A stretch of 64,000 bases of DNA from Paenibacillus_I sp035510375. GTDB lineage: Bacteria; Bacillota; Bacilli; Paenibacillales; Paenibacillaceae. Every line of letters begins with the position of its first letter. Positions within the stretch are counted from its first letter, which is position 1. Shown piece by piece: positions 26,028-34,808 of the stretch. The notes under the pieces were generated by a model, which was given only the letters and a program-made list of their open reading frames with translations, did not search any database and had not been told where the DNA came from. A program made the position numbers and the translations under genes. The DNA is taken from assembly GCF_035510375.1 (NCBI RefSeq), contig NZ_DATKHG010000015.1; one strand, 5' to 3'.

Positions 26028-28367
26028 ATGAGGCGGGGTTGTTGCTTTATCCGGAGCGGGCAGGGCTCCGTGTCGGTTTATATGATTTCGGCCGCCGCCG
26101 CCGTTTTTCTGTTCATGTCGGTTCTCATTGATTATGCTAGAATTTACGCGTTTGAGAAAATGACGGAAACGGCGGCTTATGCGGGCGTGAGATCCGTGCT
26201 CTCCGCTTATGACGACAGTTTGTATGCCAGGTACGGTCTGTTCGGCAGAGGGGGTACAGAGAGCGACGGCATTTTTCAACGGGCAGTGGGCGGTTCGCTT
26301 TCGGCGGCATCGGGATTTGGATCAGGATCGGAATTGGAATTGGAATTGGAATTGGAATTGGAATCGGAATCGAAATCGAAATCGGAATCGGAATCGGAAT
26401 CGGATGAGGCGTTTCGGCTATTGGATCCTCGGGTGGAGGACGCCCGTGTCAACGCCGGCGCTCCGCTCGGCAGGCACGATGTACTCAGGCGGCAGATAAT
26501 GGAGGAAATGAAATATAAAGCCCCGGTCGATTTCGCGATGGAGCTGGCCGCCAAGTTCCGGCCGCTCTCAGGTGCGATGAAGGAAGCGTCGCGGACGGTC
26601 AATCTGCTTGAAGAGCTTCGGGCTTTGTACGATCAGCGGCAAGCCCGCTTGCTGGCCGCCGCGGCTTATCAGAAGGATGCGTCCAACGCGGTTTCCTCGT
26701 CCGGGCTAAACGGACTGATTCCCGCGGGCCGTTCGGCTTCCGCGCCGGCGGGCGAGGGTACGGCTTTTGCGGTGGCAGGCGGTTTCGGCTCCTACCGGGA
26801 GTGGATTCAGGCGGACGCCGCGCGTGCCGATGGGGAAGAACCGGCTAATGACCGGGCGATTGCGGACTATGCGCAATCCGCGCGGGCTGCGGCTGCGGCC
26901 ATTCGCCGATCGGCCGGAACCGCTGCTGCCTCCCACAGCCGGTTGCTTCGGCTTGCCGCGCAAGAGCTTGAGGCGGCGGAGGCGCTGAATCGCCGCATGG
27001 AGACCGCGGTACGGCAAGCGGAAAGCGCCGGGAACGCAACAGGCTTTGACCGGCTTGGGGGAAGCCGATCGGTCGGGGCGGAAGGCGGCGGCGGGGGACC
27101 AGGAGCGCAAGAGTCCGACATGGCCGATGTGCGTTCCGGGGCGGGAAAGCTGCTGCTGCAGAAAGACTGGTTTGCCGGCTATCGTTCAGAGCTTGAAGAT
27201 CAGGGTGCGGCGCTGGCGGCGTTGGATGCGGAAGCCGGGAGCTTTCAATCGGCGGTATCCACTGCGCTCCTTTCTCCCGACCTCGGCTCGGGCGTGATGC
27301 TCCAAGAAGGGGCGGCGAGCTTGGCCGCAGCGTATGCGAATTACGAATCCATTTATCTGTCTCCCGGCGGCCGTATTCAGGAGAGAGAAAAAATGATTCG
27401 AAGCGGTCAGGAAGCGGATAAACGGCTACAAGCATTGGATAAGCAGGCGGATGCCAAATGGGGCGAGGCGCGAAAGCTTTTGCAACAAATATCGCTGCTT
27501 CCCCAAGGCGGAGAGGCTGCCGACGGATTTCGGAAGCTGGGAGAGCTGTCGGACAGAAACGGCCGGTGGAACGAGGCCGCTGCCGGATCGGAACAAGGGA
27601 CGGGAGAGGAGGAGCCGGACAAGTCGGAACGATTGCCCGAGGCTTCGGATTCGATGAACGAGGCCGAAGGAATGTTCGGCGGGATGGCCGATATGCTGGA
27701 CGGAGTGCGGGATGAACTCTATGTGAATGAGTATGCCGTTCACCGTTTTGTTCCCTTCGACCCCCGCAAGCTTCGGTACATGGCGGCCGGACCCGCGGAA
27801 ACCGCCGGCTCCGCCGGGATCGAGGCGGCTCACGCGCTGACTGTCCATAATCAAGAGACCGAATATATCGTATACGGCCGGGACGATCCGGCATCCAATC
27901 TGGTTGGCGCTTTCAGACAGCTGCTAACCGTACGGCTGGCGATCAGGACGATGGAAGGACTAATCCGATTCCGCGCAATGGGACATCCGCTGGTCATATT
28001 GTCCGCGGCGGTTTTGTACGGTTTGGAGAAAGCGATGGAGGATATGGCGTCCCTGTTTACCAATGGCTCAACCCCATTATCCAAATATGCGGACATTGAG
28101 GTGCCTTATGCGGATTACTTGAGGTTGTTTTTATTGCTTCAAGTTAACGAAGCTGAGAAGCTGGCGCGCATTGCCGCATTGATCGAGTTCGGCACCGGCT
28201 ACGGCCTCCAGTCGGTGCCGGCGGCCGTGTCCGGGGAAGTCAGGGCATCGGTGAGATTGTGGTTTTTGCCCGGTTTGATGCGATCGCTCGGCAAGGCCGG
28301 AATTTTGCGAGGAAGGGTTGTCGGAAACCGGTATGAAACGACGCGAACCGCAGCCGCTTCGTATTGA
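26028..28367 (+). CDS. Large TadG-like surface protein with a hexanucleotide repeat
   Basis: A 779-residue protein with one N-terminal membrane helix (SVYMISAAAAVFLFMSVLIDYARI), then YDDSLYARYGLFG and a long, helix-rich, Ala/Glu-rich extracellular region. About residues 102-125 are a dipeptide array (EL, ES, KS) encoded by twelve hexamers. ATG 26028 has GGAGGAACGCC before it; the frame upstream to 25971 overlaps the pseudopilin gene. It resembles large TadG-like or DUF5702-like proteins of Firmicute Tad loci, but that label is tentative. It may be the tip or anchor of the pilus. Confidence 0.75.
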   Translation: MRRGCCFIRSGQGSVSVYMISAAAAVFLFMSVLIDYARIYAFEKMTETAAYAGVRSVLSAYDDSLYARYGLFGRGGTESDGIFQRAVGGSLSAASGFGSGSELELELELELESESKSKSESESESDEAFRLLDPRVEDARVNAGAPLGRHDVLRRQIMEEMKYKAPVDFAMELAAKFRPLSGAMKEASRTVNLLEELRALYDQRQARLLAAAAYQKDASNAVSSSGLNGLIPAGRSASAPAGEGTAFAVAGGFGSYREWIQADAARADGEEPANDRAIADYAQSARAAAAAIRRSAGTAAASHSRLLRLAAQELEAAEALNRRMETAVRQAESAGNATGFDRLGGSRSVGAEGGGGGPGAQESDMADVRSGAGKLLLQKDWFAGYRSELEDQGAALAALDAEAGSFQSAVSTALLSPDLGSGVMLQEGAASLAAAYANYESIYLSPGGRIQEREKMIRSGQEADKRLQALDKQADAKWGEARKLLQQISLLPQGGEAADGFRKLGELSDRNGRWNEAAAGSEQGTGEEEPDKSERLPEASDSMNEAEGMFGGMADMLDGVRDELYVNEYAVHRFVPFDPRKLRYMAAGPAETAGSAGIEAAHALTVHNQETEYIVYGRDDPASNLVGAFRQLLTVRLAIRTMEGLIRFRAMGHPLVILSAAVLYGLEKAMEDMASLFTNGSTPLSKYADIEVPYADYLRLFLLLQVNEAEKLARIAALIEFGTGYGLQSVPAAVSGEVRASVRLWFLPGLMRSLGKAGILRGRVVGNRYETTRTAAASY
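26331..26402 (+). repeat. Hexanucleotide microsatellite inside the TadG-like gene
   Basis: Twelve 6-base units: five GAATTG, two GAATCG, two AAATCG, three GAATCG. They encode (EL)5(ES)2(KS)2(ES)3. Unit gain or loss would keep the frame and only change stalk length and charge. Confidence 0.95.
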
Positions 28368-29286
28368 GGCATTGCGGGACGAGCGGGGCAGCATGGCGCT
28401 GGAAGCCTCGATCGTCCTGCCGGTATTTCTGTTTGCGCTGCTTTTGCTTATTTTTATGATTCGTCTTGCCGCGTTGCAAATGGCGCTTCAGGATGCCGCT
28501 TCGCAAGCGTCACGGCTGACGGCGGCCCATATCCGCCCTGCCGCGCTGGCGGCCGGCGGCGCCGCGGGCAGTTTGCCGGCATTGCCTCAGCTGCCCCTCG
28601 GGGATATCGGTCCGCTTGCGGCCGAGCTGGCGAGACGGCTTCCCGAGCCTGCCGGACCGCTGGTCGCCGCCGCGCTGGAAGGCGATTGGAAGCCTGTACG
28701 GGAAGCGGCAGCGACGCCGCTGGCAGCCACCGTGTTCGAGCCGCTTGCCCGTGAGCTCGCCGAGTCTTCGGTTCTCTCGGCGGAAAGGGTGAGCCTGCAC
28801 AGCTTATCCTTGCCCGATTTGCAGCAGCGTGAAGAGCCTTATGTCAGGCTTGTGCTTGCCTATGAAATTCCGCTCGGCTTGCCTTTTACGAAGCGTTATA
28901 TCCGAATTACGGCTAGCGCGGAGGAGCGGGTATGGATCGGCGACCCGCGTCCCTCATCCGCGGCGGATGCGGAAAAGCAGAATCGCTCCGCCATCACGCT
29001 GCTCTCGCTTGAGCCTTCTCCGCTGCGGCCCGGCCGCAAGGCAAGGCTGGTTGCCGCCGCCGCACCGGGGGAGACGGTCTCGCTGCAGGTTCGTTATAAA
29101 AGCGGCAACAGCCGGGCAAAGCACGTCGGCGACGCAACGGTCGGCGCTGACGGACTGGTGTCGTGGGAATGGCTTGTGTCGGGCAATACCACACCCGGCA
29201 CCTGGGAGTTGACCGTAACGGGACGTGTCGGTACTTCGGCGAGCATGCATTTCGTTGTGGAGAAAAAAGGAGGAGGAGTGCCATGA
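28333..29286 (+). CDS. Second TadE-like pseudopilin with an Ig-like tail
   Basis: A 317-residue protein: RDERGSMALEASIVLPVFLF with the TadE Glu, one membrane helix, a middle Ala/Leu/Pro-rich region, and a C-terminal stretch (about 220-315; LLSLEPSPLRPGRKARL ... GTWELTVTGRVG) that reads as a beta-sandwich, Ig-like domain. The start is uncertain (ATG 28333 or TTG 28318). It overlaps the preceding gene by 35 bases and the next by four. Confidence 0.78.
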   Translation: MKRREPQPLRIEALRDERGSMALEASIVLPVFLFALLLLIFMIRLAALQMALQDAASQASRLTAAHIRPAALAAGGAAGSLPALPQLPLGDIGPLAAELARRLPEPAGPLVAAALEGDWKPVREAAATPLAATVFEPLARELAESSVLSAERVSLHSLSLPDLQQREEPYVRLVLAYEIPLGLPFTKRYIRITASAEERVWIGDPRPSSAADAEKQNRSAITLLSLEPSPLRPGRKARLVAAAAPGETVSLQVRYKSGNSRAKHVGDATVGADGLVSWEWLVSGNTTPGTWELTVTGRVGTSASMHFVVEKKGGGVP

Positions 29287-29786
29287 ACACGGCAATTGCC
29301 GAAGCGGGAGCGCTCGTATTGCTGTCTATGGCTTTCGTGCTTGATGTACGATTTATGATCATTCCGAACCGGTTGACCGTCCCTTCGTTTGCGGCAGGCT
29401 GCGTTTTCCAAGCACTGGCAGGCGGCTGGCAGGGATTTATTTACGCTGTCTTCGGAGCAGTCGTCGGCTTCTTTGTGTTACTGCTGCTTTATGGGCTGAA
29501 AGCGGTCGGCGCGGGCGATGTGAAGCTTTTCGCAGCGTTGGGAGCATGGGTCGGCCCTTCCGATGTATGGCGATACGCCGTTTATGCGGTGTTGATCGCA
29601 GGCGCGTACGGCATCGTTCTGCTGACGCTCGACAGCCCGCTCGTGCGCCGTCGCATCGCCCTGAACATGACCTTGCCTGCCGCATGGATCGTTGTGGATG
29701 AAGAAACCGGGAAGCCCTCAGGCCGGCTGCGGTTTCCGTTTATGCTGGCGGTCATGCCCGGAGCGGCGGCCGTGTGGTATTTCTAG
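29283..29786 (+). CDS. tadV: Prepilin peptidase, TadV/CpaA type
   Basis: A 167-residue membrane aspartyl protease. The two catalytic Asp are in VLDVRFMIIPNRLT and AVGAGDVKLFAALG (GxGD motif), with about five hydrophobic segments. It lacks the N-terminal methylase domain of long prepilin peptidases, as in other Tad systems. It would process the Flp and TadE-like proteins. ATG 29283 overlaps the previous stop (ATGA). Confidence 0.92.
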   Translation: MNTAIAEAGALVLLSMAFVLDVRFMIIPNRLTVPSFAAGCVFQALAGGWQGFIYAVFGAVVGFFVLLLLYGLKAVGAGDVKLFAALGAWVGPSDVWRYAVYAVLIAGAYGIVLLTLDSPLVRRRIALNMTLPAAWIVVDEETGKPSGRLRFPFMLAVMPGAAAVWYF

Positions 29787-29962
29787 CCGGCGGGATAAAC
29801 CTCTGCCGAGACCTTCGCAGATGAGCGACTTACCGAATTGTGAAGCAATCCGCTTCGCATGCAGTCAGGTTTATGCATCAATCGAGAAAAGTTTCCGATG
29901 CTTCAATAAATCCTTGGCGAAGTTAAACGCGCTTTCTGTTGCGGTTGGAAAGGAGGTTCGGC

Positions 29963-31522
29963 ATGGAGCCGTTTATCGTTGACTTTGCCATGCAGCGCGG
30001 ACATGAAATGCTGCTGCGCAGGGAACCGGAGCTGTCCCGCGCAGATTTGGATGAAATCGATCTGCACATGCTGCAGGCGGAGCGGATTCCCCGGCTGCTT
30101 GCAGTCGACTGGCTTGAGGTGGACGGAGGCATTACGTTCCGCTACCTTATTTCGGGAAAACGTTTGGTTTCGCAAAAGCTGTTATCCCGTACGATCTCAA
30201 TGGCGGATTATTACGCGCTGCTGCTCGGAGTTGTGGAAGCGGTCGACGAGTGCCGCCATTATTTGCTTCGCGAAGCATGCTGTCTGCTTGACGATCAATT
30301 TATGTATGTCGGCGAGAGCTGGGACGATATCAGACTTGCTTATGTGCCGCTGCGTGAGGGGATCCCGGGCCGTCCCTTGAAAGAAGCGCTGCTCGGGTTG
30401 GCGGTCCGCTGGATTGCGCGCGTTCCCGATGTTGACGGCGATGGACTGCAAAAGGTGCTGAGTATTTTGGAGGATACAGGCGCGACGTTGAACGCGGTCC
30501 GTGAGCGGCTGCTCGGTTTAATCGGACAGCCTTTCTCGACAGGCAACCTCGGTGCAAGCAACGGGCAGGGCGAGAAGGTTGATCTGCGTGCGGAGCCCGA
30601 AAGACGGCGGGAGCCGCACGGCGGCGAACCGATGCGCGCGGATGAGCAAGGGAAGCCTATTTGGGGGCTGTTGGCCGGAAACGAATCGCCACCGCGCTTC
30701 CAAACGGCGGGCGGTCAGGCCGTTCGTTTGCCGACCGTGACCGATATGGATGACGACGAGTGGGAGCCGTTACGCACAAAGCGGGGCGATGCGGATCGCG
30801 CGAAATGGCTAACGGGCGCGGTGGCGGCGATCGCGTTCGCTTTCGTTTGGCGGTTCGTTTATATGGAGGCGCCGGGCGTGCCTTTTTTCCTGGTCAGCTT
30901 CGGCTTGTCGCTTTTGATTGCCTGGGGTTTCCTGTTTGTGTGGAAACGGGTCGGCGCGGGTTCTTTTGCGGATGACATAACCGGAAACCAAGGCGCGGTT
31001 TTCAGTGAAGCCGATTCGGGCCGGGACAACGTCCCTTCCCGCTGGCGCATTCCCGCCGGTGAAGAGCCTGTCAAGTGGAGGCAGGGTCGCGATGAAACGG
31101 AGCGGGAATCTTTTACGGAGCCGGAATTGTCCATATCCGCCAAGGCCTCGGATCCGGATATGCCGAAGGACGAAACGGTATTTCTCGGACGGCAAGACGG
31201 TCAGGAAAGGATGGATGGCTTGATAACCTTGTTACGCGAGCATGCGGGAACTGCCGATTCGTTCCTTCTGGCGAAGGGGAAAACGGTCATTGGCCGAACG
31301 GCCGGCTTCTCACAAATTGTCGAACTCGCCGAAGGCGTGTCACGAACCCATCTCGAAATCGAATGCTGCCCGGGTGAGGTTAATATCCGCGATTTGAACT
31401 CCCGGAATGGGAGTTGGCTCAACGGCCGGCAGATGGTGCCTTACAAATCGTACAAGTTTCAGCCGAAAGATGAACTGCGATTGGCCGGCTCGTCCGGCCC
31501 GAAATATGTTTTGCAGGGGTGA
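29963..31522 (+). CDS. FHA-domain membrane protein
   Basis: A 519-residue protein. Residues 1 to about 190 form a globular domain resembling the DUF6382 region that often precedes FHA domains; two membrane helices lie near 282-302 and 308-330; the C-terminal FHA domain (about 430-519) has GRTAG, SRTHLEIE, NIRDLNSRNGSWLNG. FHA domains bind phospho-Thr, so it may link a Ser/Thr kinase to the pilus. AAAGGAGGTTCGGC before ATG 29963 is near perfect. It lies 176 bases after tadV, probably part of the locus. Confidence 0.85.
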   Translation: MEPFIVDFAMQRGHEMLLRREPELSRADLDEIDLHMLQAERIPRLLAVDWLEVDGGITFRYLISGKRLVSQKLLSRTISMADYYALLLGVVEAVDECRHYLLREACCLLDDQFMYVGESWDDIRLAYVPLREGIPGRPLKEALLGLAVRWIARVPDVDGDGLQKVLSILEDTGATLNAVRERLLGLIGQPFSTGNLGASNGQGEKVDLRAEPERRREPHGGEPMRADEQGKPIWGLLAGNESPPRFQTAGGQAVRLPTVTDMDDDEWEPLRTKRGDADRAKWLTGAVAAIAFAFVWRFVYMEAPGVPFFLVSFGLSLLIAWGFLFVWKRVGAGSFADDITGNQGAVFSEADSGRDNVPSRWRIPAGEEPVKWRQGRDETERESFTEPELSISAKASDPDMPKDETVFLGRQDGQERMDGLITLLREHAGTADSFLLAKGKTVIGRTAGFSQIVELAEGVSRTHLEIECCPGEVNIRDLNSRNGSWLNGRQMVPYKSYKFQPKDELRLAGSSGPKYVLQG

Positions 31523-31561
31523 GCGCCCCATGCTATGCTGAAGACAGGAGTTGATGAGCGG

Positions 31562-32161
31562 ATGGAAGAACAATTGAACCAAATAACAGAACTATTGATT
31601 CGCATGAATGATCGGTTGGACGGTATGGACGAGCGGTTCGACCGAATGGACGAACGATTCGACCGAATGGACGAACGATTCGACCGTATGGATGCGCGGA
31701 TGGACGGTGTGGATCGGCGATTCGACCGAATGGACGAACGATTCGACCGTATGGATGCGCGGATGGACGGTATGGACGAGCGATTTGACCGAATGGACGA
31801 GCGATTCGACCGTATAGATGAGCGGATGGACGGTATGGACCGACGATCCGACAGTATGGATGGGCGATTGGACCGTATGGAAAACATGATGGTGCAATTG
31901 ATCGGGATGGTTGGTACCAACAATGCGGAACTGCAAAAAGTAAAAATAGAATTGTCTTCAACGAAACAGGAATTACAGCAGGAAATTTCGGACGTGAAGC
32001 GAGAGTTGAAGGCGGAAATAGCGGAGACGCGGACAGAGCTTGGAGACAAGATTGACAAGCTGGTTGAAGGGCAGGATCGGCATGAGCACATTCTGGAGAT
32101 TCTTGCCAAACGTTCGATCGAACAGGAATCTTATATCGAGCGTATTTTACGGAGCCGATAA
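31562..32161 (+). CDS. Heptad-repeat coiled-coil protein
   Basis: A 199-residue soluble protein. Residues about 15-100 are tandem heptads of the type DRMDERF/DRMDARM, encoded by 21-base DNA repeats; the second half (NNAELQKVKIELSSTKQELQQEI) is a non-repeated coiled coil. It probably forms a long oligomeric rod. ATG 31562 is chosen with AGGAG 11 bases upstream; ATG 31535 is in frame but has no ribosome site. It follows the FHA gene by 39 bases and ends the cluster before a terminator. Confidence 0.8.
   Translation: MEEQLNQITELLIRMNDRLDGMDERFDRMDERFDRMDERFDRMDARMDGVDRRFDRMDERFDRMDARMDGMDERFDRMDERFDRIDERMDGMDRRSDSMDGRLDRMENMMVQLIGMVGTNNAELQKVKIELSSTKQELQQEISDVKRELKAEIAETRTELGDKIDKLVEGQDRHEHILEILAKRSIEQESYIERILRSR
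31617..31870 (+). repeat. 21-base tandem coding repeat
   Basis: About twelve 21-base units of the form GACCGnATGGAyGArCGrTTy. Adjacent units are nearly identical at the DNA level (31638-31700 especially), so recent duplication is likely. Each unit equals one coiled-coil heptad. Confidence 0.85.
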
Positions 32162-32180
32162 GCGCCGTTAACCGCGCGAG

Positions 32181-32211
32181 AAGCCGACCGCCTGATGACG
32201 GTCGGCTTTTC
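32181..32211. terminator. Bidirectional terminator
   Basis: AAGCCGACCG, 8-base loop, CGGTCGGCTT then TT; it separates convergent genes. Confidence 0.85.
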
Positions 32212-32214
32212 TGA

Positions 32215-33114
32215 TTATTTCCCGACGAGGTCGCACATGGCTTCGTCGATGGTAGAATACCTGAACTCAAAGCCGGCATCGAGCGCCGCTTTCGGCAATG
32301 CTTTCTGGCCCTCGAGAAGAAGAACGGCCATCTCGCCGAAGAAAGTCTTCATCAGGAATGCCGGTACCGGAAACCAATGGGGGCGCTTCATCGCTTTGCC
32401 GATCGCGCGGCCGAAGTCGTTATTGGTGACCGGATCGGGGGAAACGGCGTTGACGGGACCGGATATCCGTTCATTATCGAGGCAGAACAGGATGAGCCTC
32501 ACCATGTCCTCAAGATGAACCCACGGAATCCATTGCTTGCCGCTGCCGATCCGACCGCCGCCGAACAATCGGTACGGCATGGCCATCTTCGGAAAAGCGC
32601 CGCCGCTATTGCCGATGACCAGGCCGACCCGCAATTTGACCAGCCGCTCGACGGGGATACGGTCGGCGGCCTCCTCCCATTTGTGCACGACGGATGACAG
32701 GAAATCCACTACCCGTTTCGGGCTGCGCTCGTCATAAGTCTCCGTCAATGACGTGCCGTAATAGGAAATGCCCGAGGCGTTGACGACAACGCGGGGCTTG
32801 TCCCGCAGCGCGGAGACCAAGGCCCCGATTCGCGAAGCAGCTTTCAACCGTGATTGCAGTATGCGATCTTTCGCCGCATCGGTCCAGCGCTGATCAATCG
32901 ATTCGCCCGCCAGATTGACGATCCCGTCCACGCCATCCAGACGCTCCGGCTTCTCCTGAAGCTGCTCCCAGGTCACGATCTGCAGACGAGGATGCCGAGC
33001 CTTCCCATTTCCCGTCGAACGGCTCACAATCCATACCTCATCCCCTCGCTCGAGCAAGCGTTTCACCAACGCAGAACCGACAAACCCTGTTCCGCCCGTC
33101 ACCGCCACCCGCAT
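32215..33114 (-). CDS. TIGR01777-type SDR/epimerase family protein
   Basis: A 299-residue extended SDR protein. It has MRVAVTGGTGFVGSALVKRL, NLAGESIDQRWT, ASGISYYG and the GKQWIPWVHLEDMVRLI segment typical of the YfhF/SDR39U1 group, whose role is poorly known. ATG 33114 has AAGGAGTG nine bases before it. Monocistronic, convergent with the coiled-coil gene. Confidence 0.88.
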   Translation of the reverse strand: MRVAVTGGTGFVGSALVKRLLERGDEVWIVSRSTGNGKARHPRLQIVTWEQLQEKPERLDGVDGIVNLAGESIDQRWTDAAKDRILQSRLKAASRIGALVSALRDKPRVVVNASGISYYGTSLTETYDERSPKRVVDFLSSVVHKWEEAADRIPVERLVKLRVGLVIGNSGGAFPKMAMPYRLFGGGRIGSGKQWIPWVHLEDMVRLILFCLDNERISGPVNAVSPDPVTNNDFGRAIGKAMKRPHWFPVPAFLMKTFFGEMAVLLLEGQKALPKAALDAGFEFRYSTIDEAMCDLVGK

Positions 33115-33433
33115 TCGCCGACACTCCTTACCTCTCACACGATTTAACCCCCGCCATCACGGAAATCCGTCTCGGAAGACACGGGCTGATTCCGAATGCT
33201 GTATCCTGAATCCTGTATCCTGTTTTTCTGTATTCTGTATTCTGCATCCTATTTTCTTATTCTTTTAATTTGGTTTTGATAATCCCCAAATTGCAGCGGA
33301 GGTTGTTCGGGGGAGGAGCGACTTGTTTGTGGCCGTTTCCACCTTAGTGGGGCTTAGTGGATCAGGAAACGGACGCGAAACGGAGCGAATCACCCGAACA
33401 ACCGGAGCCTGAAGCACCCGAACAACCGCAGCC
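33115..33433. other. Gene-free region with degenerate tandem repeats
   Basis: No coding sequence is recognised. It holds a degenerate array of CTGTATCC/CTGTATT units (33198-33250) and two copies of CACCCGAACAACCG (33391-33404 and 33415-33428) in a 24-base period just before the lipoprotein stop. Confidence 0.6.
33198..33250. repeat. Degenerate CTGTAT tandem array
   Basis: CTGTATCC, TGAATCC, TGTATCC, CTGTATT, CTGTATT, CTGCATCC in succession; units of 7-8 bases on an AT-rich background. Confidence 0.6.
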
Positions 33434-33997
33434 CTACTGGAGCCTAATGTCAACCAGCCATAGCTGCCGCACTTTCTCGCCGCCGTTGTCGATTTCTTTT
33501 TCGGTATATTCGTAAACCACCTTGGCGCCTGATTCCAAGCCGGCTAGGACCTCGGCCAGCCTGTCGTCGATCTGGAACGCCTGAGGGCCTTCAGCCGTTT
33601 CGATCTCGATGGAACGCGAGTCGATCTGGCCGGTATAGGTGCCGGTGCCTTCCAGAATGGTGCCGGAAGTATTATTATCCGCCGTTGAACCGTTGCCGGA
33701 CGTATCGTTTCCCGACGTCCCCTCGTTGGCATTCGTCCCCTCGTTGGCATTCTTCGTATCATTCGATCCGTTCGTGTCGCCCGGGCCTTCTTCGATTTGG
33801 TCCGCCGGTTCCGGCGACGTCCTTTCTTGGGCCGGATCGCTGCCTTCAGTAGTCGGATTGGCATAATTCGGATCGGGCGTATCCGTGTTAGTGCCGCTGC
33901 CGCATGCGGTTACAAGCGCCGCGGCCAGCAGCATGGTTGCCGCAATTCCCGCCGTGCGCATGGCGCTTTTGCGTGAGTTCGCTTTTCGATTCGTCAT
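33434..33997 (-). CDS. Lipoprotein with Asn/Gly/Thr-rich linker
   Basis: A 187-residue lipoprotein: basic N-terminus, hydrophobic MLLAAALVTAC with lipobox VTAC, a long low-complexity linker (about 40-115, NEGT and SGN motifs repeated) and a C-terminal domain ending RQLWLVDIRLQ. The domain may be a small beta-barrel of unknown role on the outer face of the membrane. AGGAGGTGGG lies nine bases before ATG 33997; GTG 34009 is less likely. Confidence 0.8.
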   Translation of the reverse strand: MTNRKANSRKSAMRTAGIAATMLLAAALVTACGSGTNTDTPDPNYANPTTEGSDPAQERTSPEPADQIEEGPGDTNGSNDTKNANEGTNANEGTSGNDTSGNGSTADNNTSGTILEGTGTYTGQIDSRSIEIETAEGPQAFQIDDRLAEVLAGLESGAKVVYEYTEKEIDNGGEKVRQLWLVDIRLQ

Positions 33998-34227
33998 GGG
34001 GTAACCCACCTCCTGCCTACTATAACGATTGTATACCCTTGAAGGTTCCGCCCCAATCCGGATGACCAGGCCATAACCCCCGGCTCTTCAGCGTATGCGG
34101 ATGACTTTTCGGGAAACCTTCAGGCCCTCACGCATCCGTGTCGCGGCGGCGTTTTGTTAGGCAAGCCTTCATTGAGCTTAGCTTGGGTCCGCCCAGCTTT
34201 CAACCACACACGCCTCAGGGCGTCCTG

Positions 34228-34665
34228 TCATTTGTTCAGCAGATGTGTGTAAGGCGTGTAATCGATGTTGTTTTTATCCAGAAACGACTTCAGGCTCCGG
34301 TAGTCCCGGGCCGGAGTGGCGCGTATATACCCTTCGATGCAATGGGCGCGCGTCACTTCGCTTGCGCCGCTCTCGACCGCGATCTGGCCGATGCGCGCGG
34401 CGATCGAATGCTTGGCGATGTCGCGGAACGCCTGCGGAACCGGAGACACCAGCTGATCCAGAAAAGCTTTCGATTCGTCGGTCCAGAGCGGCCGGCTCCG
34501 TTCGACCCAATAATTTTGCCAATCGAGCTTGGACTTGCCGTCCCGCATCGGCAGCACCTTCATAAATTTGCGGAACATAAAGAAGCCGCCGATCGCCATG
34601 AAGACGACCATGACGACCGCCCAGAACACGATTAAATATATAAATCCGCCGTTCCACGAATCCAT
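34228..34665 (-). CDS. DUF2621-like membrane protein
   Basis: A 145-residue protein with one N-terminal helix (FIYLIVFWAVVMVVFMAIGGFFMF) and a cytosolic domain (DWQNYWVERSRPLWTDESKAFLDQLVSPVPQAFRD) that fits a remembered Bacillales family, DUF2621 (YneK-like). Function is unknown. AGAGGTGAGCGGGA precedes ATG 34665. Monocistronic. Confidence 0.65.
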   Translation of the reverse strand: MDSWNGGFIYLIVFWAVVMVVFMAIGGFFMFRKFMKVLPMRDGKSKLDWQNYWVERSRPLWTDESKAFLDQLVSPVPQAFRDIAKHSIAARIGQIAVESGASEVTRAHCIEGYIRATPARDYRSLKSFLDKNNIDYTPYTHLLNK

Positions 34666-34808
34666 TCCCGCTCACCTCTATGCAGCATTATAACCGATTC
34701 CCGCGGCAATTTCGACAGGACGGCGCCCGGCGCGGCAAGTTTGGCTTTTTCCCTTCCCCAAGTTCTGATAGAATGTACATGATGTCCTGAAAGGAGCGGT
34801 TATTTCAT

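Noticed and set aside
29821..29982. Possible 53-residue plus-strand gene between tadV and the FHA gene
   Set aside because: It overlaps the FHA ribosome site and start, has no ribosome site of its own, and shows no recognisable feature.
31617..31870. CRISPR array
   Set aside because: Units are contiguous with no unique spacers, and the array is in frame inside a coding sequence.
31459..32109. Ser/Arg/Ile-repeat protein on the minus strand
   Set aside because: It is the complement of the 21-base repeat of the coiled-coil gene; its periodicity is a by-product.
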